Part shown: piece after piece, positions 8,056 to 15,424 of the stretch | How positions within the stretch are numbered: the stretch's first letter is position 1 | Layout: every line of letters starts with the position of its first letter | Assembly (NCBI GenBank): GCA_023427825.1 | Contig: JAEZAI010000218.1 | Coordinates: forward strand, 1-25,424 | Direction: 5' to 3' | Length of the DNA: 25,424 nucleotides | Origin: Actinomycetes bacterium | GTDB lineage: Bacteria; Actinomycetota; Acidimicrobiia; Acidimicrobiales; Microtrichaceae | The notes under the pieces: model-generated | What the model saw: the letters and a program-made list of their open reading frames with translations, nothing else | Databases searched by the model: none | What the model was told of the DNA's origin: nothing | Position numbers and translations under genes: made by a program

Positions 8056-8991
8056 TCAACCCAGCGTCGAGCGGTACCACTCCACGGTCCGCTCGAGGCC
8101 GTCCCGCAGCTCCACCGGGGTCACCCCGGGGAACAGCTCTTGGAGCCGGGTGTTGTCGGCCTGCGTGTGCGCCACGTCGCCGGTGCGCGGATCGGAGTGC
8201 GCTCGCTCGAGCGGATGGCCGACGATGTCCTCCAGGGTGGAGATCACCTCGAGCAGGCTGGTGCGCGTCCCGAAGGCGAGGTTGACGGGCTCGGGCGAGC
8301 TGACGCGGCCCGTGGCCGCCCGGGTCAGCACCTCGCAGACGGTGCCCACGTAGGTGAAGTCGCGCGACTGGGTGCCGTCGCCGTGCACGGGGAGCGGGCG
8401 CCTTTCGAGCGCAGCGGACACGAACGCCGGGACCACGGCGGCGTAGGCGTGCCCGGCGGCCTGCATGGGCCCGAAGACGTTGAAGAAGCGGAAGGCGAGC
8501 GTCGGCATGCCGTACGTGTGCTGCCAGGCGATCGTGTACGACTCGGTCGCGAGCTTCGAGGCCGCGTACGGGCTGACCGGTCGGGTCACCATGGACTCGC
8601 GCTTCGGCAGCTCCTTGTTGGCGCCGTACACCGATGAGGACGATGCCACGACCACGTGCACGTCACCGGCCCGTCGGGCCGCCTCGAGCACCTGCGTGGT
8701 CCCGGAGGCGTTCGCCTCGTGCGACGCCCAGGGGTCCGCCACCGACCGGGGGACGGAGCCGCGAGCGCCCAGGTGCACCACGGAATGGGCGCCGTCGAAC
8801 GCCTCGTCGAGCGCGTCCGGATCCAGGATCGTGGCCTTGTAGAGGTCCACGTCCACGCCCTGCAGGTTCGACTCGAACCCGGTGGACAGGTCGTCGACCA
8901 CCGTCACCCCGGTGATGCCGTCCGTCGAGAGCAGGGTGCGGCAGAGGTTCGCGCCGATGAAGCCGGCGCCGCCGGTGACCACGATCTTCAT
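8056..8991 (-). CDS. NAD-dependent UDP-hexose/UDP-HexNAc 4-epimerase (GalE/Gne/WbpP-like)
   Basis: A 311-residue extended SDR with TGGAGFIG (6-13), DDLSTG (33-38), the serine run ending SSSVYG (118-123) and the catalytic Y142-AAS-K146. RFFNVFGPMQ and the later GDGTQSRDFTYV are typical of the UDP-glucose/UDP-GlcNAc 4-epimerase branch that also includes WbpP and Gne. It probably interconverts UDP-GlcNAc and UDP-GalNAc (or UDP-Glc and UDP-Gal) for the neighbouring glycosyltransferases. A dehydratase or decarboxylase of the same fold is less likely but not excluded. It starts at ATG 8991, which faces the divergent membrane-protein gene with almost no spacer. Confidence 0.85.
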   Translation of the reverse strand: MKIVVTGGAGFIGANLCRTLLSTDGITGVTVVDDLSTGFESNLQGVDVDLYKATILDPDALDEAFDGAHSVVHLGARGSVPRSVADPWASHEANASGTTQVLEAARRAGDVHVVVASSSSVYGANKELPKRESMVTRPVSPYAASKLATESYTIAWQHTYGMPTLAFRFFNVFGPMQAAGHAYAAVVPAFVSAALERRPLPVHGDGTQSRDFTYVGTVCEVLTRAATGRVSSPEPVNLAFGTRTSLLEVISTLEDIVGHPLERAHSDPRTGDVAHTQADNTRLQELFPGVTPVELRDGLERTVEWYRSTLG

Positions 8992-9028
8992 GGCGGCGAG
9001 CGTACCGGCGCGTGGTTCACTCTCCGTC

Positions 9029-9619
9029 GTGGTCGAGCGTTACCACCTGCTGTTGGGGTGCGCGGCGCTGGGCATCGGCGTGGTGCTCGCCCTGCTCGAC
9101 GTCCTGGTCGTCCCGGCCGCCCCGGCACGACGATCGCACCCGCTCGGTCCTGCCGTCCTGCCGCTCGCGGTCATCAGCGTGGTGGCGATCTGGTCCGCCG
9201 TGCCGGACACCGAACCGGCCGTGGTGGTCCTCGGCGTGCTCGTGCCCTGTGCACTGGGACGGTGGTCGCGTCGGACGACGGTCGGACCGATCGGATGGGC
9301 GGCGGTGTGCGTCGCTGGGGCCGTGGCGGCCCTCCTCGGCGCGGCCGGACGCGTCGGGCCGCTGTCGTCCGTCTGCGCCCTGGGCGTGGTGGTGCTCGCT
9401 CCGGTCCAAGTGGGGTTCGGTCGCCGCGTGCTCACAGGGCGGAATCTCGCTGTTGTCGCGGTCGCGCAGCTCGGACTCGCCGTCGTGGTCCGCGCCGCCG
9501 TCCACCGCTCCGCCCCCGCCGCCTGGACCCTGGCACTGAGCGGACTCGTGGTCGTCGGCCTGGTGCTTGCCGCGGCCGCCGGCCGCACCGCCGTCGGCGA
9601 CCGCGGCGAGCGTGGCTAG
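9029..9619 (+). CDS. Integral membrane protein of unknown function, about six helices
   Basis: A 196-residue, Val/Ala/Leu-rich protein with about six hydrophobic segments, beginning HLLLGCAALGIGVVLALLDV and ending with an LVVVGLVLAAAAG helix. Short Arg-rich turns (APARRSH, GRWSRRTT, GFGRRVLTGR) separate them. No family is recognised. The start is uncertain: GTG 9029 gives a protein that begins right at the first helix, while an in-frame ATG at 8990 would overlap the divergent epimerase start codon. Neither has a strong Shine-Dalgarno. The next gene begins 9 bp after its TAG, so the two could be co-expressed. It might be a polymerase or modification partner for the glycan, but nothing in the sequence shows this. 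Confidence 0.6.
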   Translation: MVERYHLLLGCAALGIGVVLALLDVLVVPAAPARRSHPLGPAVLPLAVISVVAIWSAVPDTEPAVVVLGVLVPCALGRWSRRTTVGPIGWAAVCVAGAVAALLGAAGRVGPLSSVCALGVVVLAPVQVGFGRRVLTGRNLAVVAVAQLGLAVVVRAAVHRSAPAAWTLALSGLVVVGLVLAAAAGRTAVGDRGERG

Positions 9620-9628
9620 GTTGGCGAG

Positions 9629-10621
9629 GTGGGGCGAACCGACGCAGGAGCAGACGACCTGTCCATCCGCGCCGCGACCGCCGCCGACCGACCGGGGATC
9701 ATCGAGCTCTGCCGGGCGTCGCTCGGGTGGCGCGCTGGCGACCCCAACGAGGAATTCTTCGCGTGGAAGCACGACCAGAATTCGTTCGGTCGCTCGCCCG
9801 CATGGGTCGCGGTCGCGCCGGATGGCGAGCTCGTGGGTCTCCGGGTGTTCCTGCGTTGGGACTTCCGGTTGCCGAACGGCGCCACCCGACGGGCCGTGCG
9901 CGCCGTCGACACCGCGACCCACCCCGACTGGCAGGGCCGCGGCATCTTCACCCGCCTCACCACAGGAGCGCTCCCGGACCTCGAGCACCAGGGCATCGAC
10001 ATGGTGTTCAACACCCCGAACGACAAGAGCCGGCCCGGCTACCTCAAGATGGGCTGGCAGCAGATCGGGCGCGTGCCGGTGGCCGTCCGGCTGCGGTCGC
10101 CGCTGAGCGCGGCCACGGTGCTCGGGGCGAGGGCCGCGGCGGAGAAGTGGAGCACGTCGACCGACGTCGGGCTGGACGCCGCCGTCTGCCTCGGCGACGA
10201 GACGTCGGTCGCCCGGCTCCTCGAGCGTGCGGCGGCCCCGTCGGGGGTCGCGACCGACCGATCGCCCGCCTACCTCTCGTGGCGCTACTCCTTCGCTCCG
10301 CTCCGGTACCGCGTGGTGCCCATCGGCGACCGACTCGACGACGGGATCGTCATCTTCCGCCTGCGCCGACGTGGTGCCGCGCTCGAGGCCGCGATCGTCG
10401 AGGTGATCGCCCCGCCCGGGGCCTCGGCCCGCCGAGCGGTCGGGTACGTGCTGCGGGCGACCGGCGCCGACTATGCGATCCGGACAGGGGCCGGCGGCGC
10501 CGCCGGCTTCCTGCCGGCGCCGTCGATCGGCCCGGTGCTCACGTGGCGGCCGCTCGTCGATCCATGGGTGCCGGCGCTCGAGGACCTGTCGCTGGCGCTC
10601 GGCGACGTCGAGCTGTTCTGA
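9629..10621 (+). CDS. GNAT-family N-acetyltransferase (Eis/acetyltransf_9-like)
   Basis: A 330-residue protein with a GNAT core in its first half. A LSIRAATAADRPGIIELC opening is followed by the acetyl-CoA loop region VDTATHPDWQGRGIF (93-107), in which Q102-GRG is the pyrophosphate-binding turn. FNTPNDKSRPGYLKMGW (about 130-146) matches the following segment of this branch. The C-terminal half, with a PAYLSWRYS segment, looks like a second degenerate GNAT domain. In glycan loci such proteins are often annotated as acyl transfer to an amino sugar; that role is inference. GTG 9629 has no Shine-Dalgarno, but TAGGTT (9617-9622) lies 6 bp before it, so leaderless expression is possible. It converges with the pglD-like gene 10 bp away. 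Confidence 0.78.
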   Translation: MGRTDAGADDLSIRAATAADRPGIIELCRASLGWRAGDPNEEFFAWKHDQNSFGRSPAWVAVAPDGELVGLRVFLRWDFRLPNGATRRAVRAVDTATHPDWQGRGIFTRLTTGALPDLEHQGIDMVFNTPNDKSRPGYLKMGWQQIGRVPVAVRLRSPLSAATVLGARAAAEKWSTSTDVGLDAAVCLGDETSVARLLERAAAPSGVATDRSPAYLSWRYSFAPLRYRVVPIGDRLDDGIVIFRLRRRGAALEAAIVEVIAPPGASARRAVGYVLRATGADYAIRTGAGGAAGFLPAPSIGPVLTWRPLVDPWVPALEDLSLALGDVELF

Positions 10622-10631
10622 TCGCCCGCCG

Positions 10632-11270
10632 TCAGCCGGTCGGCCGGGCGGGCGCGCCCACCACGGTCGTGTCCGGCGCGATGTCGTCCAGTACGACGGC
10701 ACCCGCACCGACCCGGGCCCCGGCGCCGACGGAGCAGCCGCGGGTGACGATCGCGCCGGTGCCGAGGAACACGCCGTCGCCGATCGTGCAATCGCCGTTG
10801 ACGAAGACTCCCGGGCTCATCTGCACGAAGTCCCCGACGGTAGAGTCGTGCTGGACGGCGCACCCGACGTTGATGTGGGTGTGAACCCCGATCCGCACGT
10901 TCGTCGTGATCACCGAGCGGGCGTAGATGACCACTCCGGCTCCGAGCTCGACCTCCGGTCCGATCTCGGCATCCGGGTGGATCACCGTGGCGGGTCGGGA
11001 GCCGGCGTCGTCGAGCCGGTTCGCCAGCATCGCCCGGACGTCCGATGTCCCGATTCCCAGCGCGTAGAGCGACGGGTGGGCCTCCAACCATGCGAGGTCG
11101 CCGAGTCGCTCCACACCGAGCGACTGCACCCGCTCTGTGTGGTCGTCGCGGTCGTCGACGAAGCCGAGGACGCGGAACAGCGGGGCCTCGGCGTTGGCCG
11201 CGGCGACGGTCGCGAACAGCTCCCTGCCGTGGCCGCCGGCGCCGACGATGACGAGGTCCCGCAAGATCAC
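10632..11270 (-). CDS. pglD: PglD/NeuD-type sugar O- or N-acetyltransferase (left-handed beta-helix)
   Basis: A 212-residue two-domain protein. The N-terminal Rossmann-like PglD domain begins [13 protein letters not shown] (6-18) and includes LGFVDD (35-40). The C-terminal half is a left-handed beta-helix of hexapeptide repeats ([13 protein letters not shown] onward). The general-base histidine of the family is H141 in [14 protein letters not shown]. PglD acetylates the 4-amino group of UDP-4-amino-sugars to give UDP-di-N-acetylbacillosamine; NeuD acetylates sialic acid. The former is favoured because the pglF, pglE and pglC homologues lie close by. GTG 11270 sits in a GTGA overlap with the upstream pglC-like gene, so the pair is coupled. 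Confidence 0.85.
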   Translation of the reverse strand: MILRDLVIVGAGGHGRELFATVAAANAEAPLFRVLGFVDDRDDHTERVQSLGVERLGDLAWLEAHPSLYALGIGTSDVRAMLANRLDDAGSRPATVIHPDAEIGPEVELGAGVVIYARSVITTNVRIGVHTHINVGCAVQHDSTVGDFVQMSPGVFVNGDCTIGDGVFLGTGAIVTRGCSVGAGARVGAGAVVLDDIAPDTTVVGAPARPTG

Positions 11271-11869
11271 TCCGGAGGTGCGGCCAGCGGGTCGTCGGTC
11301 GGGTGGCCCTCCACGCCGTCGCCGCTCAGCATGGTGGTCAGCGTCGTCGAGAGGATGCGGAGGTCGAACACCGGCGACTGGCGTTCGACGTACTCGACGT
11401 CCAGCTCGATGCGGTCCGCCCAGGCGAGCGCGTTGCGACCGTTGACCTGGGCCCATCCCGTGAGCCCCGGCCGGACCTCCAACCGACGCCGTTGGTGCTC
11501 GTTGTAGCGCTCCACCTGGTAGGCGAGCGTCGGTCGCGGACCCACGACGCTCATGTCGCCGACGGCCACGTTGATGAGCTGGGGGAGCTCGTCGAGCGAC
11601 AGGCGCCGCAGCACCCGTCCCGCCGAGGTGATGCGGCTGTCGTCGGGGAAGATCGGGTTGTCGCCCACGACCATCGTGCGGAACTTCCACACCCGGAACG
11701 TGCGCCCGTCCATGCCCACCCGCTCCTGACGGAAGAACACGGGCCCTCGTGAGGTCAGCGCGACCGCGGCGGCGCACACGGCCCCGACGAGCAGCGCCGG
11801 GAACGCGACGAGCAGCAGGACCACGAGGTCGAACGCCCGCTTGCCCCGGTACGGACCGTTCTGAGCCAC
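11267..11869 (-). CDS. pglC: PglC-type monotopic phosphoglycosyl transferase
   Basis: A 200-residue bacterial sugar transferase, the same size as Campylobacter PglC. A single membrane-dipping hydrophobic segment spans about 13-38. It is followed by [20 protein letters not shown], the catalytic dyad D93-E94 in SLDELPQL, and VVGPRP and [14 protein letters not shown]. It transfers a phospho-sugar from a UDP-sugar to undecaprenyl phosphate, the first membrane step of glycan assembly. Because it lacks the multi-helix N-terminus of WbaP/WcaJ, it is the small type that typically takes di-N-acetylbacillosamine or related UDP-sugars. GTG 11869 is the start. The gene diverges from the pglE-like gene across 70 bp and is coupled to the pglD-like gene downstream. 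Confidence 0.88.
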   Translation of the reverse strand: MAQNGPYRGKRAFDLVVLLLVAFPALLVGAVCAAAVALTSRGPVFFRQERVGMDGRTFRVWKFRTMVVGDNPIFPDDSRITSAGRVLRRLSLDELPQLINVAVGDMSVVGPRPTLAYQVERYNEHQRRRLEVRPGLTGWAQVNGRNALAWADRIELDVEYVERQSPVFDLRILSTTLTTMLSGDGVEGHPTDDPLAAPPE

Positions 11870-11912
11870 GAATCGATCGTACCGGGATGGGCAGCACGCC
11901 CCATCGCTTCTC

Positions 11913-11925
11913 TGAACCGCGTTCG
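11913..11925. promoter_or_regulatory. Imperfect TGAAC-N3-GTTCA palindrome upstream of the pglE-like gene
   Basis: The site reads TGAACCGCGTTCG, differing from a perfect palindrome only in the last base. It lies in the 70-bp gap between the divergent pglC-like and pglE-like genes. It is followed at 11927-11932 by TAGCGT, a TAnnnT-type -10, and 7 bp later by the GTG start, so a repressor bound here would sit in the promoter spacer. Two perfect copies occur at 22433 and 23835. Operator function is inference. Confidence 0.45.
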
Positions 11926-11939
11926 GTAGCGTCCACCGG

Positions 11940-13067
11940 GTGGGGCGTATCCATCTCTCGCCTCCTCACGTCGGGGCGGCGGAACGTGAGGCGCTCCTGC
12001 GCGCCTTCGACTCCGGCTGGATCACGCCGCTGGGTCCCGAGGTCGACGGCTTCGAGGCCGAGATCTGCGCCGCCACCGGTGCCGAGGCGGCCGCGGCGCT
12101 GAGCAGCGGCACCGCGGGGTTGCACCTGGCGCTCCTCCTCGCGGGGGTCGGCGCGGGCGACGAGGTGTGGGTGTCGACCCTGACCTTCTCGGCCCCCGCC
12201 AACGCCGTGACCTACACGGGAGCCGCGCTGCGTCTGATCGACTCCGAACGCGAGACCTGGAACATGGATCCCGACCTGCTCGCCGCCGAGCTCGAGGTCG
12301 CGGCGGGGGAGGACCGGTTGCCGTCGGCGGTGATCGTCGTCGATCTGTACGGCCAGTGCGCGCAGCTCGACCGGATCGTCGAGCTGTGCGAACGGCACGG
12401 GGTGACGGTGATCGAGGACGCCGCCGAGGCGATCGGGGCGACGTGGCGGGACCGTGCCGCCGGCACGTGGGGCCGCTACGGCGTGTACTCGTTCAACGGG
12501 AACAAGATCATGACCACCGGCGGCGGCGGCGTGCTGGTGGGCCCGACCGAGGACATGGAGCGGGCTCGCTACCTGGCGTCGCAGGCCCGCCAACCCGTCG
12601 GTCACTACGAGCACACGGAGATCGGCTTCAACTACCGCCTCTCGAACCTGCTCGCCGGTGTGGGGCGGGCGCAGCTGGCGCGCCTGCCCGAGATGGTGGA
12701 TCGACGGCACCGCATCAACACCCGGTACCGCGAGGAGCTCGGCGGCATGCCGGGCGTCGACTTCATGCCCTGGGACGACCGTGGTCGGACCAACGGCTGG
12801 CTCACGGTCATGACCCTGGACCCGGCTCGGACCGACGTCCGCCCCGCCGATGTGTGCGGGCACCTGGGCGCCCAGGACATCGAGGCACGCCCGGCATGGA
12901 AGCCCATGCACCGTCAGCCGGTGTTCGCGGACGTCCCGGTGGTGGGCGGTGCGGTGGCCGACGAGATCTTCGAGCGCGGCGTCTGCTTGCCGAGCGGGTC
13001 GGGGCTGACGGAGCCCGAGCTCGACCGCGTCCTCGCGGCGCTCGTCGAGGTGCTGCGTGGGACCTGA
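11940..13067 (+). CDS. pglE: PglE-type UDP-4-keto-sugar aminotransferase (DegT/DnrJ/EryC1/StrS)
   Basis: A 375-residue PLP enzyme. The PLP-phosphate loop SSGTAGL is at 55-61, D160 in VIEDAAEA is the pyridine-nitrogen aspartate, and K189 in [14 protein letters not shown] forms the Schiff base. [17 protein letters not shown] is the usual sugar-aminotransferase motif. It should transaminate the 4-keto product of the pglF-like dehydratase to the UDP-4-amino sugar. The start at GTG 11940 has no Shine-Dalgarno; a TAGCGT hexamer at 11927-11932 ends 7 bp before it, which suggests a leaderless mRNA. It overlaps the following glycosyltransferase by 11 bp. The sequence does not prove the substrate; the neighbourhood supports it. 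Confidence 0.88.
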   Translation: MGRIHLSPPHVGAAEREALLRAFDSGWITPLGPEVDGFEAEICAATGAEAAAALSSGTAGLHLALLLAGVGAGDEVWVSTLTFSAPANAVTYTGAALRLIDSERETWNMDPDLLAAELEVAAGEDRLPSAVIVVDLYGQCAQLDRIVELCERHGVTVIEDAAEAIGATWRDRAAGTWGRYGVYSFNGNKIMTTGGGGVLVGPTEDMERARYLASQARQPVGHYEHTEIGFNYRLSNLLAGVGRAQLARLPEMVDRRHRINTRYREELGGMPGVDFMPWDDRGRTNGWLTVMTLDPARTDVRPADVCGHLGAQDIEARPAWKPMHRQPVFADVPVVGGAVADEIFERGVCLPSGSGLTEPELDRVLAALVEVLRGT

Positions 13068-14160
13068 CGGCAGGATCCGGGTCCTCTGGTTGTCGAAGGG
13101 GCTCGGACAGGGCGGGATGGAGCGCCTCCTGGTGACCCACGCCCGCCTGGGCGACCGCGACCGCTTCGAGTACCGCGCCGCGTACCTGGTGGACCGCCCA
13201 CACTCCGTCGTCGAGGAGCTCGAACAGCTCGACGTGCCCGTGCAGCGACTGGGACCCGGGCCGGCGTGGCCGCTCCAAATCCTGTCGCTCGTCCGGCGCG
13301 AGGGCATCGACGTGGTCCACGTCCACTCGCCTTCGGTCGCGGCGGAAGTGCGACCGCTGCTCCGACTCGGCTGCCCTCGGGTCCGGCTCGTGTACACGGA
13401 GCACAACCGGTGGAACCGGTACGCCCGCCCCACACGCATCGCCAATCGGGCGACGTACGCGCTCGACCACCGCACGCTCGCAGTGTCCGACGACTGCCGT
13501 TCGAGCGTCACGCCCCGGCTCCGCCGGAGCGTGCGCACGCTGACCCACGGAATCGACGTGCCGGCCGTCGCAGCCCACCGGGCGGACCGCGACGAGGCCC
13601 GGCGGGAACTGGGCCTCGCCGCCGACGCGCTCCTGGTGGGGACGGTCGCGAACCTGCGGGTTCAGAAGAACTACCCGTTGCTGCTCCGAGTGGCTGCGGA
13701 GGTCACCGCAGCCCGTCCCTGCGTGCGGTTCATCGCCGTCGGCCAAGGTCCGCTCGAGCACGATCTCGGCCGCCTGCACGACGACCTCGGCCTCGACGAC
13801 CGGTTCCGGTTCCTCGGGTTCCGCTCGGACGTCCACCGCGTGATGAGCGCGTTCGACCTGTTCTGCCTCAGCTCCGACCACGAGGGGTTGCCCGTCGCGG
13901 TGATGGAGGCGAAGGCCCTGGGTCTTCCGGTCGTCGCGACCGACGTGGGTGGTCTGCGCGAGGCGGTGACGGACGGCGTCGACGGACGACTCGTGCCGGC
14001 CGGCGACGGCGCTGCGCTCGCCAGGGCACTCCTCGAGCTGGTCGACGATCCGGTCGCCCGCACGAGGATGGGCCACGCGACGAGGAACACTGCCGACCGG
14101 TTCGGTGCGCAGAGGGCGGTCGACGCGATCGAGTCGACCTACGCGGAGGTCCTCCGCTGA
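13057..14160 (+). CDS. GT4 family glycosyltransferase
   Basis: A 367-residue GT-B enzyme. GLGQGGMERLL (15-25) is the glycine-rich acceptor-side loop, HVHSP lies at 88-92 and THGIDV at 163-168. NLRVQKNYPLLL (199-210) is the start of the second Rossmann domain, and the EX7E motif is E276-GLPVAVM-E284, followed by ATDVGGLREAV. These assign it to family GT4, whose members use UDP- or GDP-sugars with retention. Acceptor and donor cannot be read. Its GTG start lies inside the last codons of the pglE-like gene (11-bp overlap), so it belongs to that transcript. Its 3' end overlaps the convergent minus-strand GT4 gene by 22 bp. Confidence 0.88.
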   Translation: MGPDGRIRVLWLSKGLGQGGMERLLVTHARLGDRDRFEYRAAYLVDRPHSVVEELEQLDVPVQRLGPGPAWPLQILSLVRREGIDVVHVHSPSVAAEVRPLLRLGCPRVRLVYTEHNRWNRYARPTRIANRATYALDHRTLAVSDDCRSSVTPRLRRSVRTLTHGIDVPAVAAHRADRDEARRELGLAADALLVGTVANLRVQKNYPLLLRVAAEVTAARPCVRFIAVGQGPLEHDLGRLHDDLGLDDRFRFLGFRSDVHRVMSAFDLFCLSSDHEGLPVAVMEAKALGLPVVATDVGGLREAVTDGVDGRLVPAGDGAALARALLELVDDPVARTRMGHATRNTADRFGAQRAVDAIESTYAEVLR

Positions 14161-15221
14161 CGGGATTCGGCCAGCACCTCTCGGAGGAGCTCGTCCCAGC
14201 GCCGGCCCACGACGTCCATCGTGAACCGGTCCAGGGCGTGTCGCCGCGCAGCGACGCCCCAGCGGTCGCGGTGGACGAGCGCGTCGGCGGTCGCCGACGC
14301 GAGCTCGGCCGGGTCCGGCTCGTGGAGCAGGCGGCCCGTCGCTCCGTCGACGACCACGCTGGGCACGCCGCCGACGGCGGTGGCGACGACCGGCAGCCCG
14401 CACAGCGCGGCTTCGATCGCCACCGCCGGCACGCCCTCGGTGCGGCTCGGCAGTACGAGCGCCTCGATCGCTGCGTAGACGCCGGTGACGTCGTCGGTGA
14501 CGCCGAGGAGCCGCACCCGGTCGCCGAGGTCGCTCGCCGCGCTGCGCACCTCGTCGGCGAGCGGACCGCCGCCGGCGACGACCAGGCCGACGTCGGCGTC
14601 GAGGTGGTGCACCGCCCGGAGCGCGAGGAGCGGATCCTTCTCCGGGCTGAGCGCGCCGACGAGGCCGACCCAGCGTCGTCCCGGATCGAGTCCCAGCCGT
14701 CCCCGGGCCGCTGCGGCCTCCCGGGGGGAGGCCGGCTGGAACTGCGCCGCCGGCACGCCGTTGGTGATGGTCGCCAGGCGGGCGGCCGGCACGCGGTACC
14801 GATGGCGGAACGTCTCGGTGGCCTCGGGGAACACCGTGACGACGCGAGCCGCCGATCTGGCCGGCACGCCCACGCGCAGACCGGCCAGGCGGACCTGCCC
14901 CCAGATCGACGGGTCGCCGATGCTCCGGTACACGAACGGCCGGCGCGCCGCCCTCGCAGCGGCGGCACCGACGAGCAGGGTGGTCGAGCCGGAACCCACG
15001 ACGACATCCGACCGTCGGGCGGCGTCCACGATCCGGCGGAGGCCGCGCACATCGGACCTCGAGCGGCCGGCGACCTCGACGGGCAGCCCGTTCCCGTCAC
15101 CCGAGATCGCCACCACGCGCACGTCGTGGCCCAGCACGCCGAGCTCGCCCGCGAGTTGGTGCGCGAACGTCTCCGCCCCACGGCGGTGGTCCGACGCGAT
15201 GAGCTGCAGGATGCGTGCCAT
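14139..15221 (-). CDS. GT4 family glycosyltransferase
   Basis: A 360-residue GT-B enzyme. It opens MARILQLIASDHRRGAETFA, the R-G-A-E loop being the usual acceptor-side turn. NGVP (154-157) is the donor loop, VGALSPEKDPLLAL (188-201) begins the second domain, and E262-GVPAVAI-E270 is the EX7E motif, followed by ATAVGGVPSVV. The open frame runs to 15422, but ATG 15221 is preceded by GAGGCGG at good spacing and begins the conserved first strand, so the longer form is rejected. It is a single minus-strand gene between two plus-strand units, with its 3' end overlapping the previous gene by 22 bp. Confidence 0.88.
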   Translation of the reverse strand: MARILQLIASDHRRGAETFAHQLAGELGVLGHDVRVVAISGDGNGLPVEVAGRSRSDVRGLRRIVDAARRSDVVVGSGSTTLLVGAAAARAARRPFVYRSIGDPSIWGQVRLAGLRVGVPARSAARVVTVFPEATETFRHRYRVPAARLATITNGVPAAQFQPASPREAAAARGRLGLDPGRRWVGLVGALSPEKDPLLALRAVHHLDADVGLVVAGGGPLADEVRSAASDLGDRVRLLGVTDDVTGVYAAIEALVLPSRTEGVPAVAIEAALCGLPVVATAVGGVPSVVVDGATGRLLHEPDPAELASATADALVHRDRWGVAARRHALDRFTMDVVGRRWDELLREVLAESRQRRTSA

Positions 15222-15424
15222 GTGTCCGCCTCGCGACGCCATCAACGTGCCGTGTGGCCCGGACCCCGACCCGGGCCTGGGGGATTCTGCCTGAGGGCCG
15301 TTCGGGGTGCGGCCCGTATCATGCTCCCAGGGGTGCCCGGCCCCGCCGCGAACTTCGGCGCTCCGGGTCGGCCGCACGCCCGTCCGGTGCGGTCGCCGAG
15401 GGGCGATCGGATGGCAGAGCACCC
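15222..15424. promoter_or_regulatory. Divergent intergenic region before the ABC exporter
   Basis: A 203-bp gap between the minus-strand GT4 and the ABC exporter. TATCAT at 15317-15322 on the plus strand resembles a -10, but no good -35 lies 16-18 bp upstream. No palindrome of the TGAAC-N3-GTTCA type is present. A promoter for each direction is expected from gene orientation only. Confidence 0.3.

Noticed and set aside
8656..10884. A 742-codon open frame on the plus strand
   Set aside because: Composition is Arg/Gly/Pro-rich with no domain, and it runs out of frame over the epimerase, membrane protein and GNAT genes, which all have clear motifs.
10632..13538. A 968-codon open frame on the minus strand
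   Set aside because: Only its last 212 codons match a protein (the pglD-like gene). The rest is antisense to the pglE-like and GT4 genes, Arg/Pro/Gly-rich, and is a by-product of high GC.
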